Assembly: GCA_001683825.1 (NCBI GenBank)
Contig: LXTR01000051.1
Location: forward strand, 1-60,924
Length of the DNA: 60,924 bases
Reading direction: 5' to 3'
DNA from: Flavobacteriaceae bacterium CP2B
GTDB lineage: Bacteria > Bacteroidota > Bacteroidia > Flavobacteriales > Flavobacteriaceae
Shown: positions 37,511 to 45,734 of the stretch, one piece after another
Position numbering within the stretch: position 1 is the first letter of the stretch
Layout of the letters: each line of letters starts with the position of its first letter
Notes under the pieces: model-generated
The model's database searches: none
What the model was told of the DNA's origin: nothing
What the model saw: only the letters and a program-made list of their open reading frames with translations
Program-made: the position numbers and the translations under genes

Positions 37511-38370
37511 TTACTTAGATTCGTTCAGATACTGCGCTACATACTCTTTTACGTTTTTAGATATGGGATTGGTCGAATGCTTCTCTACATAGTCTAAAAT
37601 GTTCTTTTGATCAGATATTTGCGAGAATCCTTCAGCAGGTTCTAGTTCTTTCCCTGTTCGTTCTACTTTTTGTCCAACTGCAACTGGAATGACATCTCCA
37701 AGCGTTTTCGCACGGTTTAGATATTGAAGTTGTTCAGGTGAAACAGCCAGTGTATATAATCGCGTTACCTTTGGCTTTTGTTTTCCTTCTTGTTCCTCTT
37801 TTGATTCTTTTTTTCTAGCACGAAGGCATCTTCCGTATTGCTATCCTTTGCGGCCGTAACACGTACACGTTGGAAAAGACCACCGAATACTACCTTTTCA
37901 TTGTCTCCTTCTTTTACAACCTGTTTGAAATATAAGTCGACATACGTGTTCGGAATAATACTATTCCCTGAACTTGTTTCCGAATCAACGAGTAACGGGA
38001 ATGCAACTTCGCCATCTTTCAAATTTAAAATGGCAGAGTCCGGTAACTCTTCTTTCTTTACTACTTTGTTTTTAAAGAGATAGCTATTTTCTGTAATGGG
38101 CTGCCCATCATTTGTCCACTTACCTACCACTTCTTTTTTATTTGCACGTAATGCATTGGGGGGAATCGCATCACCAGGTAATGTTCGTTCCACTAGCATG
38201 TCTTCTTTAATCTCTGTATGCGCAGGTATATCCTTTGCGGCTACAACAATCTTTGTCGGTTTTACTGCATTTTCGACTGCGAAATGATTGTACCCATAGA
38301 TACCCGCTACTGTTGCAGCAGCTAAACCTACCGCAGCAATCTGCTTCTTTTGAAACTTAGATGGCTTCAA
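37511..38370 (-). pseudogene. cpaB: CpaB/RcpC-like pilus assembly protein, frameshifted
   Basis: TTG 38370 (GGAGG, ten bases upstream) starts a protein with one N-terminal helix and the SAF/CpaB domain (VVAAKDIPAHTEIKEDML, RTLPGDAIPPNAL, IIPNTYVDLYF). The frame leaves at an A7 run near 37808 and stops at 37765. One A more gives EKKESKEEQEGKQKPKVTRL and YTLAVSPEQLQYLNRAKTLG ending at 37511, about 286 residues. First gene of the Tad operon. Confidence 0.8.
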
Positions 38371-38404
38371 TGTTTGTATTCCTCCTTATGTAGCCTTTAA
38401 ACGC

Positions 38405-38451
38405 AAAAAAAGGACACACCTATGGCATAATGCGCCTTAGGTGTGTCCTTT
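38405..38451 (-). terminator. Leader hairpin of the Tad operon (GGACACACC type)
   Basis: On the minus strand AAAAGGACACACCTA and its complement enclose a GGC/GCC inner stem and are followed by seven T. It begins about 54 nt after the predicted transcription start and ends 35 nt before cpaB. The segment just upstream reads TAGCTAAAAGGACACACC, nearly the same as at the 46.7-kb operon. Confidence 0.8.
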
Positions 38452-38511
38452 TAGCTAATCTAAAGTCTATATGAAAATGTTGGATTTGATTTCTTTAATA
38501 TTACAATTTCA

Positions 38512-38540
38512 ATATTATGATATATAGAGTTTCATGTCAA
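38512..38540 (-). promoter_or_regulatory. SigA-type promoter of the Tad operon
   Basis: TTGACA, 17 bp, TAATAT on the minus strand. Start near 38505. Confidence 0.75.
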
Positions 38541-38655
38541 TCATTTCTAAAAAAAATATTATTTTTACCATTTCAAATCTCTGATCCCAAAACTTAAAAA
38601 ATCTTAAAAACGTTGTCATATCAATGTTTTTAAGCTATCAACCCAACTGTAAATA

Positions 38656-38664
38656 TGTTATAAT
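38656..38664 (+). promoter_or_regulatory. Extended -10 promoter of the 61-aa peptide gene
   Basis: TGTTATAAT matches an extended -10 (TGnTATAAT). Start expected near 38671, about 74 nt before the ORF. Confidence 0.55.
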
Positions 38665-38744
38665 TAATCTAACGTAACTGAATATTTCAGGGTGGTCGGT
38701 TGCTATCCTTTCTCTTTCATTTTATGGAGAAAGGAGGTGATCGA

Positions 38745-38930
38745 ATGGATATACTTTTCACGTTAGCAATTGAGATTCTAAAAGTAATTGCTAGAGAAGT
38801 CGCTGTATTTGTGGCAAAACGAGTAGGGAAATCACTATCAACGTCTTGGAAGCAAATACAGCGACGAAAAACGAAAAGAACCACCCACAATGCCGGCAAG
38901 CGTTTGAAGGGCGGTTCTAAGAAAAAATAA
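38745..38930 (+). CDS. 61-aa amphipathic/basic peptide, type I toxin-like mRNA
   Basis: AAAGGAGGTGATCG, a near-perfect ribosome site, precedes ATG 38745. The peptide has an amphipathic hydrophobic helix (MDILFTLAIEILKVIAREVA) and a Lys/Arg-rich tail (QRRKTKRTTHNAGKRL). CCTTTCTC at 38707-38714 can pair with GAGAAAGG at 38727-38734, covering part of the ribosome site. 14 bases in the 5' region (38691-38704) can pair with 14 bases just past the stop (38938-38951). Both features are typical of type I toxin mRNAs. A plus-strand terminator follows, and a minus-strand promoter faces it. It could instead be a leaderless bacteriocin or PSM-like peptide. Confidence 0.55.
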   Translation: MDILFTLAIEILKVIAREVAVFVAKRVGKSLSTSWKQIQRRKTKRTTHNAGKRLKGGSKKK

Positions 38931-38970
38931 ACTTTTTAGCAACCAGCCACCTTGCGGTAACAGTTACATA

Positions 38971-38997
38971 AGGCGAGATGTTGGAGCATCTCGTCTT
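38971..38997 (+). terminator. Terminator of the 61-aa peptide gene
   Basis: AAGGCGAGATG and CATCTCGTCTT arms around a 6-base loop, followed by CTTT. Confidence 0.65.
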
Positions 38998-39040
38998 CTT
39001 TAGTTTATGCGAAAACTATCTTTACAATACTTCTACACAT

Positions 39041-39068
39041 ATTATAACACCAACTATCGTACATGTCA
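39041..39068 (-). promoter_or_regulatory. Candidate antisense promoter facing the 61-aa peptide gene
   Basis: TGACAT, 16 bp, TATAAT on the minus strand, start near 39034. No minus-strand ORF follows before cpaB's own promoter, so the transcript would be antisense to the peptide mRNA's 3' half. Confidence 0.45.
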
Positions 39069-39112
39069 TGTGTATTCATCCACTATAGTTAGTGAAATGA
39101 AACAAAGTATTT

Positions 39113-39274
39113 TTAATACGAAATCAATTTCGTTCCTGTTTCAAAATACTTTGCAGGAGCATAACTTTTCCCATTTCGATCTTGTAATTCGTTTCCAATG
39201 TATAACGATACAATCATTGCGATTACTCCAATAAAAATAGCTCTTCTCACACGCTGCTTTTTCTTTTTATCCAC
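39113..39274 (-). CDS. 53-aa single-pass membrane protein, GTG start
   Basis: AAAGGGG lies nine bases before GTG 39274. The product has a basic N-terminus (DKKKKQRVRRA), one transmembrane helix (IFIGVIAMIVSLYIG) and a polar tail. A hairpin (39295-39328) immediately precedes it. Unknown function; possibly an accessory to the neighbouring surface-protein genes. Confidence 0.55.
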   Translation of the reverse strand: MDKKKKQRVRRAIFIGVIAMIVSLYIGNELQDRNGKSYAPAKYFETGTKLISY

Positions 39275-39294
39275 TCAGATTTCCCCTTTCTACG

Positions 39295-39328
39295 AAAAAA
39301 GGCACACCCCATTAAGGGGTGTGCCTTT
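39295..39328 (-). terminator. Leader hairpin (GGCACACCCC type)
   Basis: GGCACACCCC and GGGGTGTGCC around a 5-base loop with A/T runs on both sides. A TATAAT box at 39361-39366 lies upstream. It ends just before the ribosome site of the 53-aa gene. Confidence 0.7.
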
Positions 39329-39405
39329 GGTTTATCCATTCAGCTACTAGTTTAAGAAGGATTATATACTTTTGTCGATTCAAGTTTTTATACAATACTA
39401 TTTAA

Positions 39406-41757
39406 CTAATTCCTATTCTTCATATAGTACCAGTTTGACAGATCAGTAATAATATGTTCCTTTCCAACCCAGTTCCAACCTGGTGTTTGTACAGGGAACG
39501 GAAGATCTGCAAGTACCCTTCTCTTTTTAAAATCATCGTACGCTACACCTTTAATTTCCACTTCATTTGTCAGGCACAAGCTCATTTCATTCACACCTGC
39601 TGGGTTAGTTTCAACATTAAACGCATATTTCCCATCTTTCGTTTTTAATGGCGCATACCATTTGCGCTGGCCATCAATAATTTTTTCTTGCCCATCCCAA
39701 TATAAAGACTTAGTTGGTCTTTTACTATCGAAGACATGTCCTGTTACTTCAGACAAGTACATATTTTTCGGTAGGAATTTTGATGTTAAGCCATTATTAG
39801 AAACACCCTCTAAATCCTGTGTCGTTTTTAGTCCTTCATCTGCAAATGGATATTGTGCCGTTGCTTTTGTAAATACACCTGGATAATTGGCATTCCAATC
39901 ATTTCTGTATTTTCCGTTTACCTCATAAGAAAAGCCATACCCCGCATGGAGCTTAGATGGTGATAAGCTATCAACACTCCCACTCAATGTTTCATAATAC
40001 ATTTCTCCTACTGTATCTTCTTTTGACACACGTTCACTTACTGTTTCTACTACACCCTTTACATTCGTTACTCCACACATTGCCTTTTCTTTTGAAGGTT
40101 CATAAATCGCTGTTTTAATAGGATTATTTTTGTACGTAGTTTCCTCGATGTCTATACGATTACCAGCAGGGTTAATTTCCGCCTGAATTGTTCCTTTACC
40201 TTTATGTTGCCAGTCAAGATTCAAGGTTTTCTTTTCTCCCTCTGTTAATCTTACCTTTTCTAATGCTACTTGCTGTCCGTTATGTTTTAGCACGACTACT
40301 GTTTCCGGATTTGCATATTTTGCTTCTAGTGCATCTAACTTTTTAATTTTGTTCTTCTCTTTTTCTAGTTTTTGTCTTGCTGTATCTAGCCTACTTGCAG
40401 CATCATCTAATCTATTTTCTTCCCAAGAGCAGTCTCTATCAATATAGTAATCATGACCTTCTTCGTCTTTCTCATGAATTGGATTACGACGACAATAGCT
40501 TAAACTAGACTGCGCACTATCCCTAGCGGATTCAGAACTATATACTTCCTGCTGAGATTTATTAATATTATTATTTACCTTTTCTCTATATTGGTCACGT
40601 TCTGGTTTAAAATTATCACGTGATACATCTACTCTTGTTTTAATATTCTTTCCTTCTCGTGCTGTTTCTCCTTCAATTCGATCAGCCGAAAAATCAATTT
40701 TATATTTATAGTCATCTTCATTACCTGGATCTGGATTAGGTGTTACCTCTGTCCCACAGTTACCATCTACAATAAAATCAACTGTTTTCTCATTTGAATC
40801 CCTTTGAACCCCATCAATAATTTTTAATTTTGCATTATAACGACCACACATCTGAGGTTGCCAACTTATATCTTCTTTTGTAAATCGTGCTGCATCGCCT
40901 TCATTTGGTTTTTGATTATCTTTTTGTGGTGTTGAACGTAAGTAGTCTTCTTGGTGATGAACTTTTTCTCCACTTTTTGTAATATCCAGCATCCATTTTA
41001 CACGATTTCGTTCCCCTGCTATATCTGAATAAGGGTTACCTATATCAAGTTTGGGACCACGTTCTGTATATCCCTTATCTTTACTTACATACTCAAAACC
41101 ATTGAATAGAAACTTAACAGGTGTATCCTTCTTACCACTAGAGACTTTAAATTCTTTTATTTCAGGCTTACTTGTACGCACATACCACAAACTATATCTA
41201 TTTACGCCACTTACTCCTCCTGCCCCTGCATATCCACCAGAAAGATAGGCTACATCCCGAATCCAATAAAACATACCGTAATTTATAGGGAGTGCATCAT
41301 TATTAATTGGATGTGGAAATAAATTATGCAATACGAATTCCGGATTACCCCAATACTTTGTAGAAATAATGGTTTCATTCATTCGCTCCACTTCTGTTAC
41401 CATACGGTCACCTACTGGAATTGCGCTATTCCAATAACCTTCATTCGAGATTCGAACATAAGGTTCAGAAAGATCCTCGTTTTTCACCAGATTATCATGT
41501 GGATTATCAAAATCAAAAGAACCGTTATATACAGCTGGGTAATGAAGGTCACCTTTATACATTAAATCCACACCAGCTGGTGCATATTCACTGCCTGCAC
41601 GAAAATATTTACCTGGCATCTGTAACTCCCCAGACCTTAAAAATGTATTATCATTACCATTATAAAATGGTACATCCTTATTTTGAGCATTAGCTAAAGT
41701 AGGCATACCTATAATAGCAGAGGTACACAGTATTATAAGTTTTTTTCTTAATTTCAT
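39406..41757 (-). CDS. Large secreted protein of unknown function
   Basis: 783 residues with a signal peptide (KKLIILCTSAIIGMPTLANA). It has no recognised catalytic domain. The N-terminal ~260 residues are aromatic-rich (GYWNSAIPVGDRMVTEVERM). A helical Arg/Glu/Asn region follows at about 385-510, then Ig-like beta segments (VVVLKHNGQQVALEKVRLTEGE, as in CARDB-type domains). No sorting motif or C-terminal anchor is visible. GGAGGAG sets ATG 41757; the longer frame to 41790 runs into the leader hairpin. Probably a surface or secreted adhesin-like component. Confidence 0.7.
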   Translation of the reverse strand: MKLRKKLIILCTSAIIGMPTLANAQNKDVPFYNGNDNTFLRSGELQMPGKYFRAGSEYAPAGVDLMYKGDLHYPAVYNGSFDFDNPHDNLVKNEDLSEPYVRISNEGYWNSAIPVGDRMVTEVERMNETIISTKYWGNPEFVLHNLFPHPINNDALPINYGMFYWIRDVAYLSGGYAGAGGVSGVNRYSLWYVRTSKPEIKEFKVSSGKKDTPVKFLFNGFEYVSKDKGYTERGPKLDIGNPYSDIAGERNRVKWMLDITKSGEKVHHQEDYLRSTPQKDNQKPNEGDAARFTKEDISWQPQMCGRYNAKLKIIDGVQRDSNEKTVDFIVDGNCGTEVTPNPDPGNEDDYKYKIDFSADRIEGETAREGKNIKTRVDVSRDNFKPERDQYREKVNNNINKSQQEVYSSESARDSAQSSLSYCRRNPIHEKDEEGHDYYIDRDCSWEENRLDDAASRLDTARQKLEKEKNKIKKLDALEAKYANPETVVVLKHNGQQVALEKVRLTEGEKKTLNLDWQHKGKGTIQAEINPAGNRIDIEETTYKNNPIKTAIYEPSKEKAMCGVTNVKGVVETVSERVSKEDTVGEMYYETLSGSVDSLSPSKLHAGYGFSYEVNGKYRNDWNANYPGVFTKATAQYPFADEGLKTTQDLEGVSNNGLTSKFLPKNMYLSEVTGHVFDSKRPTKSLYWDGQEKIIDGQRKWYAPLKTKDGKYAFNVETNPAGVNEMSLCLTNEVEIKGVAYDDFKKRRVLADLPFPVQTPGWNWVGKEHIITDLSNWYYMKNRN

Positions 41758-41780
41758 TACATTTCTCCTCCTAAACACAA

Positions 41781-41828
41781 AAAAGGACACACCTGTACCG
41801 TTGGGATGGTACGTAAGGTGTGTCCTTT
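41781..41828 (-). terminator. Leader hairpin (GGACACACC type)
   Basis: AAAGGACACACC and GGTGTGTCCTTT with an inner GTACC/GGTAC stem, then a T-run, ending 24 nt before the start of the 783-aa gene. A TATAAT box lies about 40 nt upstream. Confidence 0.75.
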
Positions 41829-41911
41829 ACGTAAATTCAATATTATTTAGTTATTTTTATATTATATTTAAATGTTATCATTATCTACTTAGAAAAACAA
41901 TATATATTCTA

Positions 41912-43093
41912 CTACTTGCTCTCGACTTGAACATACATCATGTGATCTGCCGTTGAGTTTCCAATACGTACTTTATAATTTCCTTTTTCAAAAGTATTTA
42001 ATTTATGAGATTCAACTGTTCCTTGAATTTCTTCATCTAAATTTAAATCTGATTTTAATAAAGTCGTCCATTTCTTAGCCAATTCTACTGTCGCATCATT
42101 ATTATCTAAGAAGATAACTTTGAAACTGCCTTCATTTATTGGAACAATATAAAATTGAGCTTTTAATGAACCTTCTGGTAAGTACATTCCATTATCCACT
42201 AATCTTATAACGCCACCTACTTCCGCGTATTTTAAATTAGTATTATACTTTTTATTTACTTCATTGATTAAAGATTGCGCTTGAATGGAGCTTGAATTAT
42301 TAATTACCTTTGATGATTCATACCATTCTTTATTAAAAGTGAATTCATTTGATACTAGTTTGTCATCTAAAACGTCTGGCTTTGTTTCTGGCTTTGTTTC
42401 TGGCTTAGTCTCTGGCTTAGTCTCTGGTTTTGTCTCTGGCTTCACTTCTGGTTTTGTTTCTTTTTCCAGTACATTAATAGAGTTGAATAAGAACTGGCTA
42501 TATTGTTCACGAGTTACATGTGCATATGGTGAATACAGCTTATCTCCTGTACCAATAGTAACGCCATTTTCTTCTAATGCACTAATTGCTTTTAATGCCC
42601 ATGAGTTTTTATCAATGTCAGTAAACGATGTTGTCTTAGTAGCTTTAAATTTAAAAGCATTTGTAAGAACTTGCGCCATTTGTTCACGAGTTAGAATATC
42701 ATCTGGTCCAAATTTCCCTTCACCATAACCAGCAACAAGACCTTCTTTAGCAAGTGCTAAGATTTCTTTTTCAAACATATGTCCTTTAATATCAGAAAAC
42801 GGGTTTTTGAAGCTAGCATCTGCATCCGCTGGTTTTACATATGCATAAATCATACGCGCCACTTGCCCACGAGTTACATTGTCACCAAAACCAAACTGTC
42901 CATTTCCGTATCCTGCTACTACCTTACGGTTTGCTAAACCATAGATTGCTTTTGTAGACCAGTGATTTGCTGGAACATCATTGAATTTTAATGAGTCTGT
43001 GTTATCAGCCTTAACAGTAAATGCCCCCGCCCCTAATAGTGATGTTCCCATAATTGTTAGTGCTGTTGCTGTTTTTAAAAATTTATTAGCCAT
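41912..43093 (-). CDS. SLH-domain surface protein with ETKP repeat linker
   Basis: 393 residues: signal peptide (MANKFLKTATALTIMG), three SLH repeats at about 36-205, a linker of tandem E-T-K-P units near 213-234, then an unrecognised ~150-residue C-terminal domain (YLPEGSLKAQFYIVPINEGS). SLH repeats bind the pyruvylated wall polymer. GGAGG precedes ATG 43093; the frame to 43177 lacks a site. It sits between the two Tad-related units but looks monocistronic. Confidence 0.85.
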   Translation of the reverse strand: MANKFLKTATALTIMGTSLLGAGAFTVKADNTDSLKFNDVPANHWSTKAIYGLANRKVVAGYGNGQFGFGDNVTRGQVARMIYAYVKPADADASFKNPFSDIKGHMFEKEILALAKEGLVAGYGEGKFGPDDILTREQMAQVLTNAFKFKATKTTSFTDIDKNSWALKAISALEENGVTIGTGDKLYSPYAHVTREQYSQFLFNSINVLEKETKPEVKPETKPETKPETKPETKPETKPDVLDDKLVSNEFTFNKEWYESSKVINNSSSIQAQSLINEVNKKYNTNLKYAEVGGVIRLVDNGMYLPEGSLKAQFYIVPINEGSFKVIFLDNNDATVELAKKWTTLLKSDLNLDEEIQGTVESHKLNTFEKGNYKVRIGNSTADHMMYVQVESK

Positions 43094-43349
43094 TGTTTGT
43101 TCCTCCAAATATATTAGTTTTTTCATAGATTCCTTTATTGTACCGAATTTAAATATAAAATCCATATACTTTAACATATAAATTAACGAATTTAAGTTTT
43201 TTATAACCGCTGTTCTATATGGAAAATTTTACCATATAAAAATAGACTTGTAAAGTATTTTTATATACTTATTTTTAAATATATTTTTCTGGCAAAAAAA
43301 CTACACTTTTCAGTATAGTTTTTACCTCTTTTTATACATATTGATATTT

Positions 43350-43745
43350 TTAACGGAAATAGATTTGTCCCATTCCATCTTTGTTAGCCCATATTGGTGC
43401 TTTCACACTATCAATCCCTATCATTTTAAAAATAAAGAAGTGATGCTCAGCTTTTATCTTAAAATTCAATGGCTGATTATGATCTACGCGCCCTTTTGTA
43501 TATTCATATTTCCATCCATCCATATTTTGCTCTTTCATTTTCTTCTCTATATCAGGAATTAGATTTACGTTTTTTCCTTCATATGTGTACTGAAAACCAC
43601 CTGTTTGTTCTGCTAACTCTACTGTACTAGAAGCAAAATCATGTGCCTTTATTAACTGCATTCCATACAGTACACCCTCTGGTATAAGAGTTATCAATAA
43701 TAAAGAAAGCGTTAGAAAAAGCGCTGTTGTTACTGTATTTTGCAT
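43350..43745 (-). CDS. TadE-like/pseudopilin-type membrane protein
   Basis: 131 residues with one N-terminal hydrophobic helix (TVTTALFLTLSLLLITLIPEG), followed by an extracytoplasmic domain, a pseudopilin-like plan. Last gene of the second Tad-like operon. AAGTAGGTGTG precedes the ATG. Assignment rests on topology and context only. Confidence 0.5.
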   Translation of the reverse strand: MQNTVTTALFLTLSLLLITLIPEGVLYGMQLIKAHDFASSTVELAEQTGGFQYTYEGKNVNLIPDIEKKMKEQNMDGWKYEYTKGRVDHNQPLNFKIKAEHHFFIFKMIGIDSVKAPIWANKDGMGQIYFR

Positions 43746-43770
43746 TTCTTACACACCTACTTTTTCTTAT

Positions 43771-44220
43771 TTATTTCACGTTTCCTCCAGCTTTCTTGTT
43801 GTCAGAATCTGCTTCATAAATAAATATGTGTTTTGCGTTACTTTTAATGCTGCCTTTTTTTTCATCAAATTGTTTAGTATAACTAGCAGTCTCGGCTTCT
43901 CCTTCAACCGCAATCATTGCAGGTTGTTCTTGTACAGCATGTACAGAAAACTCCCGTTTTGATGCCGGATCCTTAAATGTTGCATTTTGTTTATAAGACT
44001 TTTCAAATTCTTTCTTTGCGATTTCTGGTTCAATTGCAACTTCTTCTTGCGCTCGTAAAACACCTACTTTTACGGATTTATCCATTGCTGTACTTCCAGC
44101 ACGTTCTAGTGCAGACTTATTATCTGTGTGTGTTGTATCTCCAATAATCATATCTGTCATTAAGAATAAACAGCCAACAAATAATAATAGTGAGGCAGCA
44201 CCTATAATAAATTTTTGCAT
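43771..44220 (-). CDS. Single-pass membrane protein of second Tad-like operon
   Basis: 149 residues: N-terminal helix (FIIGAASLLLFVGCLFLMTDMI) and a charged soluble domain (VAIEPEIAKKEFEKSYKQN). Resembles small TadE/G-like or DUF5411-type proteins; not certain. 16 bp after the 492-aa gene, GGAAGGATG upstream. Confidence 0.5.
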   Translation of the reverse strand: MQKFIIGAASLLLFVGCLFLMTDMIIGDTTHTDNKSALERAGSTAMDKSVKVGVLRAQEEVAIEPEIAKKEFEKSYKQNATFKDPASKREFSVHAVQEQPAMIAVEGEAETASYTKQFDEKKGSIKSNAKHIFIYEADSDNKKAGGNVK

Positions 44221-44236
44221 CCCTCTTCATCCTTCC

Positions 44237-45715
44237 TTAATTTTCGGACTTCCGAAATCGAAACCCACTTAAAATGGAACTTTTCTTTTGATTCAACAAT
44301 TGATTTGGTAGCAGTAGATCAGCTATTTCCTTCAATATTCCTTCTAGCTCTTTATAATAATTCCGACTAGATAGTAACGTACTGCTATTCAATTGAGATT
44401 CAAATACATCCTCTATCTCATATGATGCTAAAGCAGTTAATACCTTATCTCCGAAACATTCTTCTACTACCTCATGCTTTAAAAGTGCAGGAGAAAACTT
44501 ATTCCCAATGATTCTCGTTTTCTCTAAAGCTAAGTAAGAAACAAGCTTTCTCTCCCTTTGTGTAAGAGGATGCGCTATCTTTAGCAATTGATGTAGATCT
44601 GGTTCCGCTACAAAGAAGATATAATCTGCCATCTCGCATATTTCATGGTATAAATCTTTATCCCAATCGCTCCCTGCATCAATAATAGATATAGGTGCTT
44701 CTTGGTTAGCCAATAAAACCTTAATAAAATGGTCAAAGTCCTGCTCTGTTTCGTTTTTCAGCTCTTGATCCACTATAGGATTCTTTACAATATAATTTAT
44801 TCTTCCTTGCTTCCATTTTGGAATTGATAATATATCAGATTCCTTCTGTAGCATCTCTTTATATCGCTGCAACATAAATTCACTACGATAGTTTTCTGGT
44901 GCTTCCGTATATCCCTTTAGTAACGGATACGTATAGCCATCATCATAAAGATTCTCTATATAATTCACATCAATCTGTAATTCATTTAAGTAAGCAGCTA
45001 AAAGATGTGAAACAAAAGTAGCACCACTTCTGCTATTCATACTGGCCACAACAATTGTTTTTCTTGGAATGGCAATACCAATTTGTTTCTCATATACCGG
45101 CTCAAAAGCCAATTTATACTGTTTTTTTATAATAGGTGCTTTTGGCGTCTCCTCTAAAATAGTCTTACGCTTTTGTTTGTTTTTAAATAGTTTGTTGGAA
45201 CTAGAAGCTGGTTCACTTTTACCACCTTCCTCTTCTTCCTTATCAACAGGAACCTCAGGCAACTTTGTTTGTTGCGGCGCCTGACTTGCTCCTACGATTT
45301 CTGCTACATTTTTAATGTCCGATTCCTGCAGCAGCTGTGGGATAACCTTATTATCAATATCAATTTTACGAGAGTTAAAAATGTCATAAATACCTAGATA
45401 AATCAGTTTCGCCAAAAACTCATCATCATTTTCACGCTCTGTAAATACCACAATGCGAATATCCCAATTAAAGCGAATATCTCTTAGTTTCTGTAAGATA
45501 ATCAATTCACGTTTTTCTTCATGTCCCGCATCAATATTTAATCGTTTATCATTAATACATAGAATATCGGGTTGTTCCATATCTAGGATTTCATCAAGAT
45601 ACTTGATGTGCATCACATCACTATCAGCTACTTCAAATCCCGCACCAGTAAAATCCTCACGTAAATATGACGTATATACAGTATCACTAATAGCTAAACC
45701 GATTTTTTTCAACAT
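44237..45715 (-). CDS. CpaE/TadZ-like protein with receiver-like domain and altered P-loop
   Basis: 492 residues. The N-terminal ~125 residues look like an atypical receiver (KKIGLAISDTVYTSYLRED, RIVVFTERENDDEFLAKLI). An acidic linker follows, then a MinD-fold domain whose P-loop reads ASMNSRSGATFVSHLL: the Lys of GKT/S is replaced by Ala. It keeps ISIIDAGSDWDKDLYHEI, matching the switch region. Likely a non-hydrolysing polar scaffold. RBS AGGAGG. Confidence 0.65.
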   Translation of the reverse strand: MLKKIGLAISDTVYTSYLREDFTGAGFEVADSDVMHIKYLDEILDMEQPDILCINDKRLNIDAGHEEKRELIILQKLRDIRFNWDIRIVVFTERENDDEFLAKLIYLGIYDIFNSRKIDIDNKVIPQLLQESDIKNVAEIVGASQAPQQTKLPEVPVDKEEEEGGKSEPASSSNKLFKNKQKRKTILEETPKAPIIKKQYKLAFEPVYEKQIGIAIPRKTIVVASMNSRSGATFVSHLLAAYLNELQIDVNYIENLYDDGYTYPLLKGYTEAPENYRSEFMLQRYKEMLQKESDILSIPKWKQGRINYIVKNPIVDQELKNETEQDFDHFIKVLLANQEAPISIIDAGSDWDKDLYHEICEMADYIFFVAEPDLHQLLKIAHPLTQRERKLVSYLALEKTRIIGNKFSPALLKHEVVEECFGDKVLTALASYEIEDVFESQLNSSTLLSSRNYYKELEGILKEIADLLLPNQLLNQKKSSILSGFRFRKSEN

Positions 45716-45734
45716 AGTTAACCTCCTACAAACT

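Noticed and set aside
39103-39163. Imperfect inverted repeat CAAAGTATTTT/AAAATACTTTG around the end of the 53-aa gene
   Set aside because: One arm is coding and there is no proper T-run; it may be a weak terminator but is not strong enough to list.
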